From the NCBI RefSeq assembly GCF_002027545.1, contig NZ_MXAN01000081.1, positions 1-64,000 of the forward strand: a stretch of 64,000 nt of DNA, written 5' to 3'. Origin of the DNA: Moraxella lacunata (GTDB taxonomy: Bacteria; Pseudomonadota; Gammaproteobacteria; Pseudomonadales; Moraxellaceae). Of the stretch, positions 1-9,032 are shown piece after piece. Below the pieces are notes generated by a model. The model searched no databases and was not told the DNA's origin. It saw nothing but the letters and a program-made list of their open reading frames with translations. Positions within the stretch are counted from its first letter, which is position 1. Every line of letters begins with the position of its first letter. A program made the translations under genes and the position numbers.

Positions 1-93
1 ATTTGGGGGTCGGTTCATTTGGTGGGGTTTTTATTTGACAAAAAATAAGGCACGCATGATGTCTTATGTTGCTTATTTTGTGGGCGGGGTAGG

Positions 94-948
94 TTATTTT
101 ACCAAGCCGTATTTTTCTTCTAGCCGTTTTAACTCACCGCTTTGAGCCAGCTCGTCAATGCCTTCGTTTAGGGTGTTAAGCAGTTGAGTATTTTCTTTAT
201 CTATCACAAAGATAAAGCCTATTTTGTCTTGATAAGGGACGATTTTTAATAGGGATTCTTTGCCTTGTAGGTTGTTTTTGATGATGTGGTTTAATACCCC
301 TGTATCAGAGAAAGCGACATCGTATTTGCCCTGTAAGACACCTTGAAAGCCCAAAAACTCAGATTGTACCTTGTTAATGTTGTGTTGATTGCCCAGACCC
401 TCAACGTCGCCATCACTGACGGTGGCGATATTTAATGTGTGTGCATTTAAATCTGACTTAGTGGTTGGGTAGGTATTGGCAAGTTTGGCGTTATCAGCAC
501 GATAAAAATAAACAGGCTGAGTGTTGTGGTAGGGTTTGGTTACCCCATATTTGGAGGCACGTTCTTCTTGATAGAATATCCCAGAGGCGGCAATATCACT
601 TGTGCCAGCATCAATCTCGGTGAAAATGCCATCAAAAGATGTGGGTTTGTATTGAAGGTTTAACCCCTTGTTTTGGGCGATGGCATCTAATAGGTCAATA
701 TCAAAACCTGTGAGCGAGCCTTTTTCATCAGAAAAGGTAAAAGGAGCAAAAGCTGAGGTTACTGCCACGGTCAATGTTTTGGTATTGGGGTTATTGACAG
801 TGGCGGTTGTTTCGGTGGTAGTGGTGGTTGTAGATTCTGTTGATGGAGCATTGGAGTTATTAGGTTTGTCCCCACCACAGGCAAATAAACTAAGACTCAT
901 CGCCAAAAGTAGGCTGGGTTTAAAAGCGGTAGTGTTTAAAAAATTCAT
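94..948 (-). CDS. amino-acid-type ABC transporter substrate-binding lipoprotein (SBP family 3)
   Basis: A predicted lipoprotein of 284 residues. The N-terminus has a positive residue, a hydrophobic run and a lipobox ending LFAC with the acceptor Cys at about residue 24. A Ser/Thr/Asn-rich linker (about 30-60) follows, then a family 3 solute-binding domain starting LTVAVTSAFAPFTF and continuing GFDIDLLDAIA, as in binding proteins for polar amino acids. It would sit in the periplasm, anchored to a membrane, and deliver its ligand to an ABC permease. No permease or ATPase gene lies beside it, so it is an orphan here and the ligand cannot be told. A weak GGA lies about 9 bases before the ATG. It points away from sucA and shares a long AT-rich gap with it. 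Confidence 0.85.
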   Translation of the reverse strand: MNFLNTTAFKPSLLLAMSLSLFACGGDKPNNSNAPSTESTTTTTTETTATVNNPNTKTLTVAVTSAFAPFTFSDEKGSLTGFDIDLLDAIAQNKGLNLQYKPTSFDGIFTEIDAGTSDIAASGIFYQEERASKYGVTKPYHNTQPVYFYRADNAKLANTYPTTKSDLNAHTLNIATVSDGDVEGLGNQHNINKVQSEFLGFQGVLQGKYDVAFSDTGVLNHIIKNNLQGKESLLKIVPYQDKIGFIFVIDKENTQLLNTLNEGIDELAQSGELKRLEEKYGLVK

Positions 949-1434
949 AAGTGTTCCAAATATTAAGCGGTTGGATGGATAAATGGTAGATTAGATGAAT
1001 GGTGAATTAATAAAAAATATTGTATTAAACAATTATCATTTAAAAATATAAAGTATTAAGTACCAATCAACACAGTTTGTACTGCTTATTATAGATAAAC
1101 ATGACATAAAGTCAATATTTAAAAGTTTAATTAGAATTTTTAAACATGATTTGTCTAAAAATTAAAAAATCATTTAATGTGCCAAAAAATCAGCAATTTT
1201 TACCAAAAATTAAGCCCCATTCACATTTTTAAAACCATTGCAACTTGTTATATTTTGCCAAATGGCGTAAACTATACAGTATTTATTTGATGAAACTGTC
1301 TTTGGCTTAATTTGGGACGGATTCATGGATAGATTTTAGAGTGAGCGGGATGATTTTGCCGACAGACGGTTTTGCCATGCTCATCATTCGCTGACCTAAT
1401 GCAACAATGTATCAAAATTTTCCTTAAAAATAAT
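949..1434. other. AT-rich intergenic region between divergent SBP and sucA genes
   Basis: A long stretch without a supportable gene between the divergent solute-binding protein gene and sucA. It is very AT-rich, with poly-A and poly-T runs. Beyond a possible sucA promoter near 1245-1273 I see no clear operator or RNA gene. The end of this stretch can be read open in the sucA frame from a TTG at 1372, but those codons do not resemble SucA, so I treat them as leader. Confidence 0.6.
1245..1273 (+). promoter_or_regulatory. putative sigma-70 promoter of sucA
   Basis: TTGTTA at 1245-1250 and TAAACT at 1268-1273 are separated by 17 bases. Both boxes match the consensus only partly. The spacing and the position upstream of sucA are the main support. 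Confidence 0.35.
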
Positions 1435-4293
1435 ATGGCGAATATTATGACAAAAAGTAGCAAAGATACGGTGGCTTATCACAGCACCGAACTCACCGCA
1501 GATGGTGCAGCGTACATTGAGGCGTTGTACGAGGACTATTTGGCGGATAAGGCAAGCGTGAGCATCGAGTGGCAAAAATACTTTGCCGATTATGAGCAAG
1601 CAGGCGATGCCCCGCACAATGCCATCAAAGAGCAGTTCTTGCTCCTAGCCCGCAACCAAACCAACGCTCGCCCCACTGTGCAGACCGTTGGGACAGGCGA
1701 CTGCGACCCCAAACAGATGGCAGTGCAACAACTTATCAGTGCCTATCGTCGTCGTGGACATCGTATCGCTAAGATTGACCCCTTGGGACTACAAAAGCGT
1801 GATGGCATTGAGGATTTGACCTTGGCTTATCATGGTCTGTCCGAGGCTGACCTTGACACGACTTTCCCAACCACACTCATGCACATCGGCAAAGAGTCAG
1901 CGACACTGCGTGAGATTATTGAGATTTGTGAGCGTATCTATTGCGGTAGCATTGGCTATGAATACATGCATGTCTTTACCGCCACCGAGAAAAAGTGGAT
2001 TGAAAAATATATTGAGCAAAATCAAGGCTTTATCAGATTTGATAAAGACAAAAAATTAGAAATCCTTGACCGCTTGACTGCTGCCGAGGGTCTAGAAAAA
2101 TACCTGGCTCGTAAATATACAGGCGTTAAGCGTTTTGGTCTAGAGGGGGGCGAGAGCTTCATTCCTGCGGTGCATGAGATGATTCAGCGTGTGGGAACCT
2201 ATGGCACCAAAGAAGTCGTCATCGGCATGGCTCACCGTGGTCGTTTGAACCTACTTGTCAATATCATGGGTAAAAACCCATCTGCCCTGTTTGATGAATT
2301 TGATGGTAAAGTTCAGCCAACAGTCGGTTCGGGCGATGTGAAATACCACAATGGGTTTAGCTCAAACGTCATCACCAAAGGCGGAGAGATGCACCTTGCC
2401 TTGGCATTTAACCCGTCTCACTTAGAAATCGTCTCTCCTGTCATGCTAGGCTCGGTGCGTGCTCGTCAAGCCCGCCGTAGCGAGGCTTATGGTTATGACA
2501 TTGACAACAGCACGGTACTGCCCATCGTGGTGCATGGCGATGCCGCCTTTGCAGGTCAAGGCGTCAACCAAGAGACCTTCCAGATGTCGCAAACCCGTGC
2601 TTACAAAACAGGCGGTACGGTACATATCGTCATCAACAACCAAGTAGGCTTTACCACATCTCGCCCTGATGATGCACGCTCTACCGAGTACTGCACGGAC
2701 GTTGCCAAAATGGTACATGCTCCCATCTTGCATGTCAATGGTGATGACCCAGAGGCGGTCGTGTTTGCCAGTCAGCTTGTGCTAGATTATAGAAAAGAGT
2801 TCGGTCGTGATGTTGTGCTTGATATTGTTTGTTATCGTCGCAATGGACACAACGAATCGGATGAGCCATCAGCAACCCAGCCACTTATGTATCAAGTCAT
2901 TAAAAAACTGCCCACCACTCGCACCCAATACGCTCAAAAATTGGCTGCCGAGGGTGTGCTAATTGCCGATCAAGCAAATGAGATTGATGATGCCTATCGT
3001 ATCGCCCTAGATAATGGCGAGGATGTGGCTCACGGACTTGCCAAAGAGCCTGATGCCAGCCTGTTTGTAGATTGGTCGCCTTATGTGGGTCATGGCTTGA
3101 CCGATGATGTTCAAACAGGCGTGCCTGTTGAAAAGCTCAAATCCTACGCACAAGCCATGGCAAAAGTGCCAGAAGGCTTTGAATTGCAACGTCAAGTTGC
3201 CAAAGTGCTAGAACAACGTCTTGCCATGCAAACAGGACAAGAACCCATGAACTGGGGTGCTGCCGAGACATTGGCATACGCGTCGCTTGTGGATGAGGGT
3301 TCGCTTGTGCGTATCACAGGCGAGGACGTGGGTCGTGGGACATTCTCGCACCGTCATAGCGAGCTTTACAGCCAAAAAGACGCTAGCCTATATATCCCAT
3401 TACAGCACATTCGTGAGGGGCAAGCCCGTTTTGCCACCTATAACTCACTACTATCAGAAGAAGCGGTACTTGCCTTTGAATACGGCTATTCTACCACCGT
3501 GCCAAATGCCCTTATCATTTGGGAGGCTCAGTTTGGCGACTTTGCCAACGGAGCTCAGGTGGTGATTGATCAGTTTATTGCAAGTGGCGAAACCAAATGG
3601 CAACGCCTATCAGGTCTTGTTATGCTACTGCCACACGGCTTTGAGGGGCAAGGTCCTGAGCATTCATCAGCTCGTTTGGAGCGTTTCTTACAGCTATGTG
3701 CTGAGGATAATATGCAGGTCATCACCCCAACGACCCCTGCTCAGATTTTCCACGCTCTACGCCGTCAAGTGGTGCAAAAAGCTCGTAAGCCACTTATCGT
3801 CATGTCGCCCAAATCGCTACTTCGTCATCCGCTGGCCACATCAACGCTTGATGACTTGTCAAATGGCAAATTTGAGACAGTATTGCCTGAGATTGACAGC
3901 ATTGACAACAGCAAGGTAACTCGTGTGGTACTGTGTGGTGGTAAAGTGTATTATGAACTGCTTGAAGCTCGCCGTAAGCTCGGGCTTGACCATATCGCCA
4001 TCGTGCGTATTGAACAGCTCTACCCACTACCAGAAGAGCGTATTTTGGCGGAGCTTGCCAAATACCCAAATCTTAGCGAAATCGTCTGGACGCAAGAAGA
4101 GCCACTCAACCAAGGTGCGTGGTACTATCTACTGCCAGAGCTACACCGCTTGACAGAAGGCAAAGCCAAACTGCTCCCTGCATCAGGTCGTCCTGCGGCG
4201 GCAGCCCCTGCAACAGGTTCGCCAAAAATCCATGCCGCCCAACAAAAAGCCTTGATTGCACAGGCGTTGAACGTGAGCGTGGAACAGTTGTAA
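1435..4293 (+). CDS. sucA: 2-oxoglutarate dehydrogenase E1 component
   Basis: The thiamine-diphosphate-dependent E1 subunit of the 2-oxoglutarate dehydrogenase complex. It decarboxylates 2-oxoglutarate and passes the succinyl group to the E2 lipoyl domain in the TCA cycle. Family signatures include GMAHRGRLNLLVN, the ThDP region GDAAFAGQGVNQE followed by the NNQVGFTTS block, the GEDVGRGTFSHRHSEL block and FGDFANGAQVVIDQ. About 950 residues is normal for the family. The reading frame is open from a TTG at 1372, but similarity starts near MTKSSKDTVAYHS. ATG 1435 and ATG 1447 are both possible starts and neither has a good Shine-Dalgarno. It is first in a run with sucB and lpd. Confidence 0.96.
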   Translation: MANIMTKSSKDTVAYHSTELTADGAAYIEALYEDYLADKASVSIEWQKYFADYEQAGDAPHNAIKEQFLLLARNQTNARPTVQTVGTGDCDPKQMAVQQLISAYRRRGHRIAKIDPLGLQKRDGIEDLTLAYHGLSEADLDTTFPTTLMHIGKESATLREIIEICERIYCGSIGYEYMHVFTATEKKWIEKYIEQNQGFIRFDKDKKLEILDRLTAAEGLEKYLARKYTGVKRFGLEGGESFIPAVHEMIQRVGTYGTKEVVIGMAHRGRLNLLVNIMGKNPSALFDEFDGKVQPTVGSGDVKYHNGFSSNVITKGGEMHLALAFNPSHLEIVSPVMLGSVRARQARRSEAYGYDIDNSTVLPIVVHGDAAFAGQGVNQETFQMSQTRAYKTGGTVHIVINNQVGFTTSRPDDARSTEYCTDVAKMVHAPILHVNGDDPEAVVFASQLVLDYRKEFGRDVVLDIVCYRRNGHNESDEPSATQPLMYQVIKKLPTTRTQYAQKLAAEGVLIADQANEIDDAYRIALDNGEDVAHGLAKEPDASLFVDWSPYVGHGLTDDVQTGVPVEKLKSYAQAMAKVPEGFELQRQVAKVLEQRLAMQTGQEPMNWGAAETLAYASLVDEGSLVRITGEDVGRGTFSHRHSELYSQKDASLYIPLQHIREGQARFATYNSLLSEEAVLAFEYGYSTTVPNALIIWEAQFGDFANGAQVVIDQFIASGETKWQRLSGLVMLLPHGFEGQGPEHSSARLERFLQLCAEDNMQVITPTTPAQIFHALRRQVVQKARKPLIVMSPKSLLRHPLATSTLDDLSNGKFETVLPEIDSIDNSKVTRVVLCGGKVYYELLEARRKLGLDHIAIVRIEQLYPLPEERILAELAKYPNLSEIVWTQEEPLNQGAWYYLLPELHRLTEGKAKLLPASGRPAAAAPATGSPKIHAAQQKALIAQALNVSVEQL

Positions 4294-4376
4294 TTTGACA
4301 GCACGCAGGGCGACTTGTGTGCTTATTTCTATTTTTGGCATTGTTCAATTAAAGGTACATTTTAAAAATTTGGACG

Positions 4377-4445
4377 TGTAGGGGCGAATCATATTCGCCC
4401 AAAAATCAACACTTTGTCAAAGGGCAAATGTCATTTGCCCCTACA
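4377..4445. repeat. palindromic intergenic element (two hairpins within an outer inverted repeat)
   Basis: An outer inverted repeat, TGTAGGGGC (4377-4385) and GCCCCTACA (4437-4445), encloses two short hairpins. GGGCGAAT pairs with ATTCGCCC across a 3-base loop (4382-4400), and GGGCAAAT pairs with ATTTGCCC (4422-4440). This looks like a dispersed palindromic repeat of the type often found between genes. It lies between sucA and sucB and could act on mRNA stability there. Confidence 0.65.
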
Positions 4446-4514
4446 AATTTACCCAAAGGTATGGTTAATTAACAATACCCTATTTTTTAAATTTAAGTAA
4501 ACTTGGAGTTTATC

Positions 4515-5735
4515 ATGGCTGACATTAAAGCCCCCGTATTTCCAGAATCGGTACAAGACGGCACCATCGTAGAATGGCACGTTGCCGAAGGTGAGCAAGT
4601 ATCTCGTGACCAACTGCTTGCCGAGATTGAGACCGACAAAGTTGTGCTAGAAGTGGTTGCCCCTGACGATGGCGTGATTAGTAGCATTGCCAAAGGCGTG
4701 GACAGCACCGTATTGTCTGCCGAAGTGATTGCCACTTTTGAAGCAGGTGCAACTGCCGCACCAAAAGCTGAGAGCGAAGAGCTATCCAAAGACGAAGCCA
4801 ACAAAGGCACCACCATTGACCCAGCCAGCGTTGCCGCCCCTGTACAGCCAAAAGCCGAAGCAGAAGGCGACTTTAAAGACCAAAGCCCTGCCGTGCGTAA
4901 AGCTGCCAAAGAAACAGGCGTAAACCCAGCAGACGTACAAGGTTCAGGTCGTGGCGGTCGTGTTACCAAATCAGACATGGTTAACCCCACCCTAAAAGGC
5001 GACAACGGTCAAGTTATCGCTACTGCTATCGGTCAGCGTATTGAAAAACGTGAGCCAATGACTCGTCTGCGTAAGCGTATCGCCGAGCGTCTATTGTCTG
5101 CCACCCAAGAAACCGCCATGCTTACTACTTTCAATGAAGTGAACATGAAGCCACTGATGGACTTGCGTGCCAAATACAAAGACCAATTTGAAAAACGTCA
5201 TGGCGTAAAATTGGGCTTTATGTCGCTATTTGTAAAAGCAGCCACCGAAGCGTTGAAGCGTTTCCCTGCGGTCAATGCCTCTATTGACGGTGATGACATT
5301 GTGTATCACGGCTATTATGACGTGGGCGTGGCGGTGTCAAGCGACCGTGGTTTGGTTGTGCCTGTACTTCGTGATACCGACAGCATGGGTCTTGCCGACA
5401 TCGAAGGCGGTATCCGTGATTATGCCACCAAAGCCCGTGAAGGCAAGCTATCAATTGAAGAGATGACTGGCGGTACATTCACCATTACTAATGGTGGTGT
5501 GTTCGGTTCGCTCCTATCTACCCCAATCATCAACCCGCCACAAACTGCCATCCTAGGTATGCACGCCATTAACGAGCGTCCTATGGCGGTAAACGGTCAA
5601 GTGGTTATCCTACCGATGATGTATCTGGCTCTGTCTTATGACCACCGTTTGATTGACGGTAAAGATGCGGTGCAATTCTTGGTAACGATTAAAGAGCTTA
5701 TTGAAGATCCAGCACGTCTGATTTTGGATTTGTAA
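4515..5735 (+). CDS. sucB: dihydrolipoyllysine-residue succinyltransferase (2-oxoglutarate dehydrogenase E2)
   Basis: The E2 core of the 2-oxoglutarate dehydrogenase complex, which moves the succinyl group from lipoate to CoA. Domains in order are an N-terminal lipoyl domain with the lipoylated Lys in ETDKVVLEV (about residue 43), a flexible Ala/Glu/Lys-rich linker, a peripheral subunit-binding domain ([18 protein letters not shown], with [12 protein letters not shown]), and the acyltransferase domain ending with the catalytic HRLIDG motif. The ATG at 4515 is chosen because GGAG lies 7-8 bases upstream and the product starts [12 protein letters not shown], as expected. A terminator-like hairpin follows it, before an inserted toxin-antitoxin pair. 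Confidence 0.97.
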   Translation: MADIKAPVFPESVQDGTIVEWHVAEGEQVSRDQLLAEIETDKVVLEVVAPDDGVISSIAKGVDSTVLSAEVIATFEAGATAAPKAESEELSKDEANKGTTIDPASVAAPVQPKAEAEGDFKDQSPAVRKAAKETGVNPADVQGSGRGGRVTKSDMVNPTLKGDNGQVIATAIGQRIEKREPMTRLRKRIAERLLSATQETAMLTTFNEVNMKPLMDLRAKYKDQFEKRHGVKLGFMSLFVKAATEALKRFPAVNASIDGDDIVYHGYYDVGVAVSSDRGLVVPVLRDTDSMGLADIEGGIRDYATKAREGKLSIEEMTGGTFTITNGGVFGSLLSTPIINPPQTAILGMHAINERPMAVNGQVVILPMMYLALSYDHRLIDGKDAVQFLVTIKELIEDPARLILDL

Positions 5736-5743
5736 TTTGTCAA

Positions 5744-5773
5744 AAAGACGGATTGGAAATCTGATCCGTCTTT
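5744..5773 (+). terminator. stem-loop after sucB
   Basis: AAAGACGGAT (5744-5753) pairs perfectly with ATCCGTCTTT (5764-5773) around a 10-base loop. The U-tract is short, so it may be a partial terminator or attenuator that separates sucB from the downstream toxin-antitoxin pair and lpd. Confidence 0.55.
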
Positions 5774-5795
5774 GTATCAATTAAAAGGCTTAACA

Positions 5796-6026
5796 ATGAC
5801 AATGCAATTACACATGAATTTTGATGAAATCAAACGATTTTGCCAAACCAATCCGCTTTTGACGGACAAAAAAGTAACGTTGTCGTTTGATGAGAGTGCC
5901 AGCGAGTTGTATCACGCACTGCGTAAACAGCAAATGCTCAACGCCATTAACGCATTTCGTGGGTCGGGCATGGGCGGTGGTGTTGATGAGCTGCTTCTTG
6001 ACCGACAGCAAGACAAGCGAGTATAG
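5796..6026 (+). CDS. VapB-type antitoxin of a PIN-domain toxin-antitoxin pair
   Basis: A small protein of 76 residues starting MTMQLHMNFDEIKRF. It is not recognisable by a strong domain, but the C-terminal part (AFRGSGMGGGVDELLLDRQ followed by a basic tail) resembles the toxin-binding tail of VapB antitoxins. It lies directly before a PIN-domain toxin, whose GTG start touches this stop codon. ATG 5796 is preferred over the upstream TTG at 5772 because AAAGG lies upstream of it and the TTG falls in the terminator hairpin. Antitoxins of this kind neutralise the RNase toxin and usually repress their own promoter. Function is inferred mainly from position. Confidence 0.65.
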   Translation: MTMQLHMNFDEIKRFCQTNPLLTDKKVTLSFDESASELYHALRKQQMLNAINAFRGSGMGGGVDELLLDRQQDKRV

Positions 6027-6458
6027 GTGGTGAAATCGTATGTCTTTGATACATCTGCCATTTTGACGTTATTTGATAATGAAGAAGGGGCGGATACAGT
6101 TGCCGAGCTACTACACTTGGCAATCCATGAGCGTATCACGATTTTTGTGAGTGCCATTAGCATGGTGGAATTTCGGTATCGACTCATTCGCCAACATCAT
6201 GAACACGCATTTGTGGACAAAAAGATGAATGAGCTTTATGATATGCCAATAATAGTGGTGGATTTTAATCAGGCATTGATTGAACAGTCTGCCATTTATA
6301 AATCTACCGCCAAAATGTCGTTTGCTGATGCGTGTATTGCAGGTACAGCCAAGCATTTGGGTGCAATTTTGGTGCATAAAGACCCTGAGTATCAGGCGAT
6401 TGCTCATGACATCAAGCAATTGGTATTGCTTTTTAAGCCAAAAACAAACCAATCTTAA
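6027..6458 (+). CDS. VapC-type PIN-domain ribonuclease toxin
   Basis: A PIN-domain protein of 143 residues. The acidic active-site residues are visible: Asp in VFDTSAI near the N-terminus, Glu in SMVEFRYRL, Asp in SFADACIAGTAKHLG and a further Asp in VHKDPEY. VapC toxins cut specific RNAs when freed from the antitoxin. The start is a GTG right after the antitoxin stop, which indicates translational coupling. The pair sits between sucB and lpd, two genes that normally stand together, so it is likely a later insertion. Confidence 0.8.
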   Translation: MVKSYVFDTSAILTLFDNEEGADTVAELLHLAIHERITIFVSAISMVEFRYRLIRQHHEHAFVDKKMNELYDMPIIVVDFNQALIEQSAIYKSTAKMSFADACIAGTAKHLGAILVHKDPEYQAIAHDIKQLVLLFKPKTNQS

Positions 6459-6481
6459 CAATTTATCCTTTAAAAATATAG

Positions 6482-7936
<1,455 letters not shown>

Positions 7937-7954
7937 TTGCATAGTGGTTTTGAC

Positions 7955-7981
7955 ACCCCAAATATTTTCGATTTGGGGTGG
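7955..7981 (+). terminator. terminator after lpd
   Basis: CACCCCAAAT (7955-7964) pairs with ATTTGGGGTG (7972-7981) around a 7-base loop and is followed by GTTTGTT. It is a clear intrinsic terminator closing the suc/lpd run. Confidence 0.75.
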
Positions 7982-8116
7982 TTTGTTAAATTATGCAGAT
8001 GTAAACACAAATGGGTAAAGAATTGTTACTTTGGTGGCAATTTCTTTGAATCCAAATGGCTGCTCTTGTATAATTTATTGTGATTGGGTTGGTTATTTAG
8101 TTATTAAGGCGATGAC

Positions 8117-8378
8117 ATGACAAAAGTCATTACTTACGGCACTTTTGATTTGCTGCACCATGGTCATATTCGTTTGCTTGAGCGAGCGAGCGAGAGGGCT
8201 TGGTGATTATTTGGTCGTGGCAATCTCTACTGATGAGTTTAATTTGGGCAAGGGTAAGGTGTGTGCTTATTCTTATGAAGAGCGTGCTCATATTGTCAAG
8301 GCGATACGCTATGTTGACGAAGTCATTCCTGAGAGCGGCTGGGAACAAAAGATTGTTGATGTCAAGAATCATGTCATT
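8117..8378 (+). pseudogene. truncated, frameshifted glycerol-3-phosphate cytidylyltransferase (TagD/Gct-like)
   Basis: Starts well, with AAGG upstream and MTKVITYGTFDLLHHGHIRL, which carries the nucleotidyltransferase HxGH motif. It then shifts frame in a tetranucleotide run (GAGC)3GAG at 8180-8194, reading to a stop after ERAW. Removing one 4-base unit restores LERARGLGDYLVVAISTDEF and continues through YSYEERAHIVKAIRYVDEVIP to DVKNHVI at 8378. There the similarity stops and tcdA-like sequence begins. About 40 C-terminal residues, including the RTxGIST-type nucleotide-binding motif, are missing. The intact enzyme makes CDP-glycerol, a precursor for teichoic-acid-like capsules. The truncated form should be inactive even in the right frame. 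Confidence 0.8.
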
Positions 8379-8380
8379 TG

Positions 8381-8994
8381 CACGCTTTTGTGATTGGGGT
8401 GGGGGTGTTGTCTCGTGGGTTGCCGAAGGGCTTGGTCGGTCTGGCGTTGGGCAAATTACCCTTGTGGATATGGATGTGATTGCCGAGAGCAATATTAACC
8501 GTCAATTGCCTGCCCTAAGTTCAACGCTTGGCGAGAGTAAGGTTTTGGTTGTAGCACAAAGACTGCACGACATTAACCCTGATGTGGTGGTGAATGCGAT
8601 TGATGATTTTTTTGACTGTCGATAATGTGGCAAAGATTTTGCCCAGTCGTGAAATGGCAAACACTCTAAAAGCACAAGGCAAAAAATCGTGGTATTGGAC
8701 TGTACGGACGATATGAATGCCAAAATTGACCCTACCAAAATTACCGTAGGCGACTTAAAAGAAGTCTATCAAGACTCTCTACTTGCCAAATTACGCACCA
8801 AATTGCGTGAAAAAGGTATTAACCGTGCGTTAAAAGAGAAGTTTGGGATTACCTGTGTGTATTCAACCGAACCACCCAAAACCGTCAAAGCATGCGAAAG
8901 TGGGCTACATTGTGGGGGTTATGGTTCATCGGTGGCGATGACTTGTGGAATGGCGATGGTGGTGGTAGGGCTTGTGATTGGAAGTGGTGGTTGA
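8381..8994 (+). pseudogene. tcdA: decayed tRNA threonylcarbamoyladenosine dehydratase (tcdA/csdL remnant)
   Basis: A remnant of the E1-like enzyme that cyclises t6A in tRNA. Recognisable pieces are HAFVIGVG, then SWVAEGLGRSGVGQITLVDMD with NINRQLPAL, then AKILPSREMANTLKAQG, then DPTKITVGDLKEVYQD and a C-terminal ESGLHCGGYGSSVAMTC. The 5' end is missing (replaced by tagD). A frame change near 8400, a 7-T run near 8609 and a shortened A run near 8685 each break the frame. About 25 residues are missing between NAKI and DPTKI near 8722. No single start-to-stop gene remains. Confidence 0.8.
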
Positions 8995-9032
8995 GTTTAT
9001 CGTGATGGATTGATTGGGTAACAAGTTTTGTT

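Noticed and set aside
668-982. Valine-rich 104-residue plus-strand gene
   Set aside because: It is the antisense of the Thr-rich linker and signal peptide of the solute-binding protein gene; the valine runs mirror Thr/Asn codons.
1021-1140. Fur box in the AT-rich gap upstream of sucA
   Set aside because: Only a loose match to GATAATGATAAT-like halves in a strongly AT-rich region; chance matches are expected there.
1372-1434. N-terminal extension of SucA from TTG 1372
   Set aside because: It has no Shine-Dalgarno, an unlikely TTG start and no similarity to SucA proteins. The ATGs at 1435 or 1447 fit better.
8200-8625. Intact 141-residue gene
   Set aside because: The frame is a mixture of the tagD tail in the wrong frame and a piece of tcdA. 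It is an accident of the junction.
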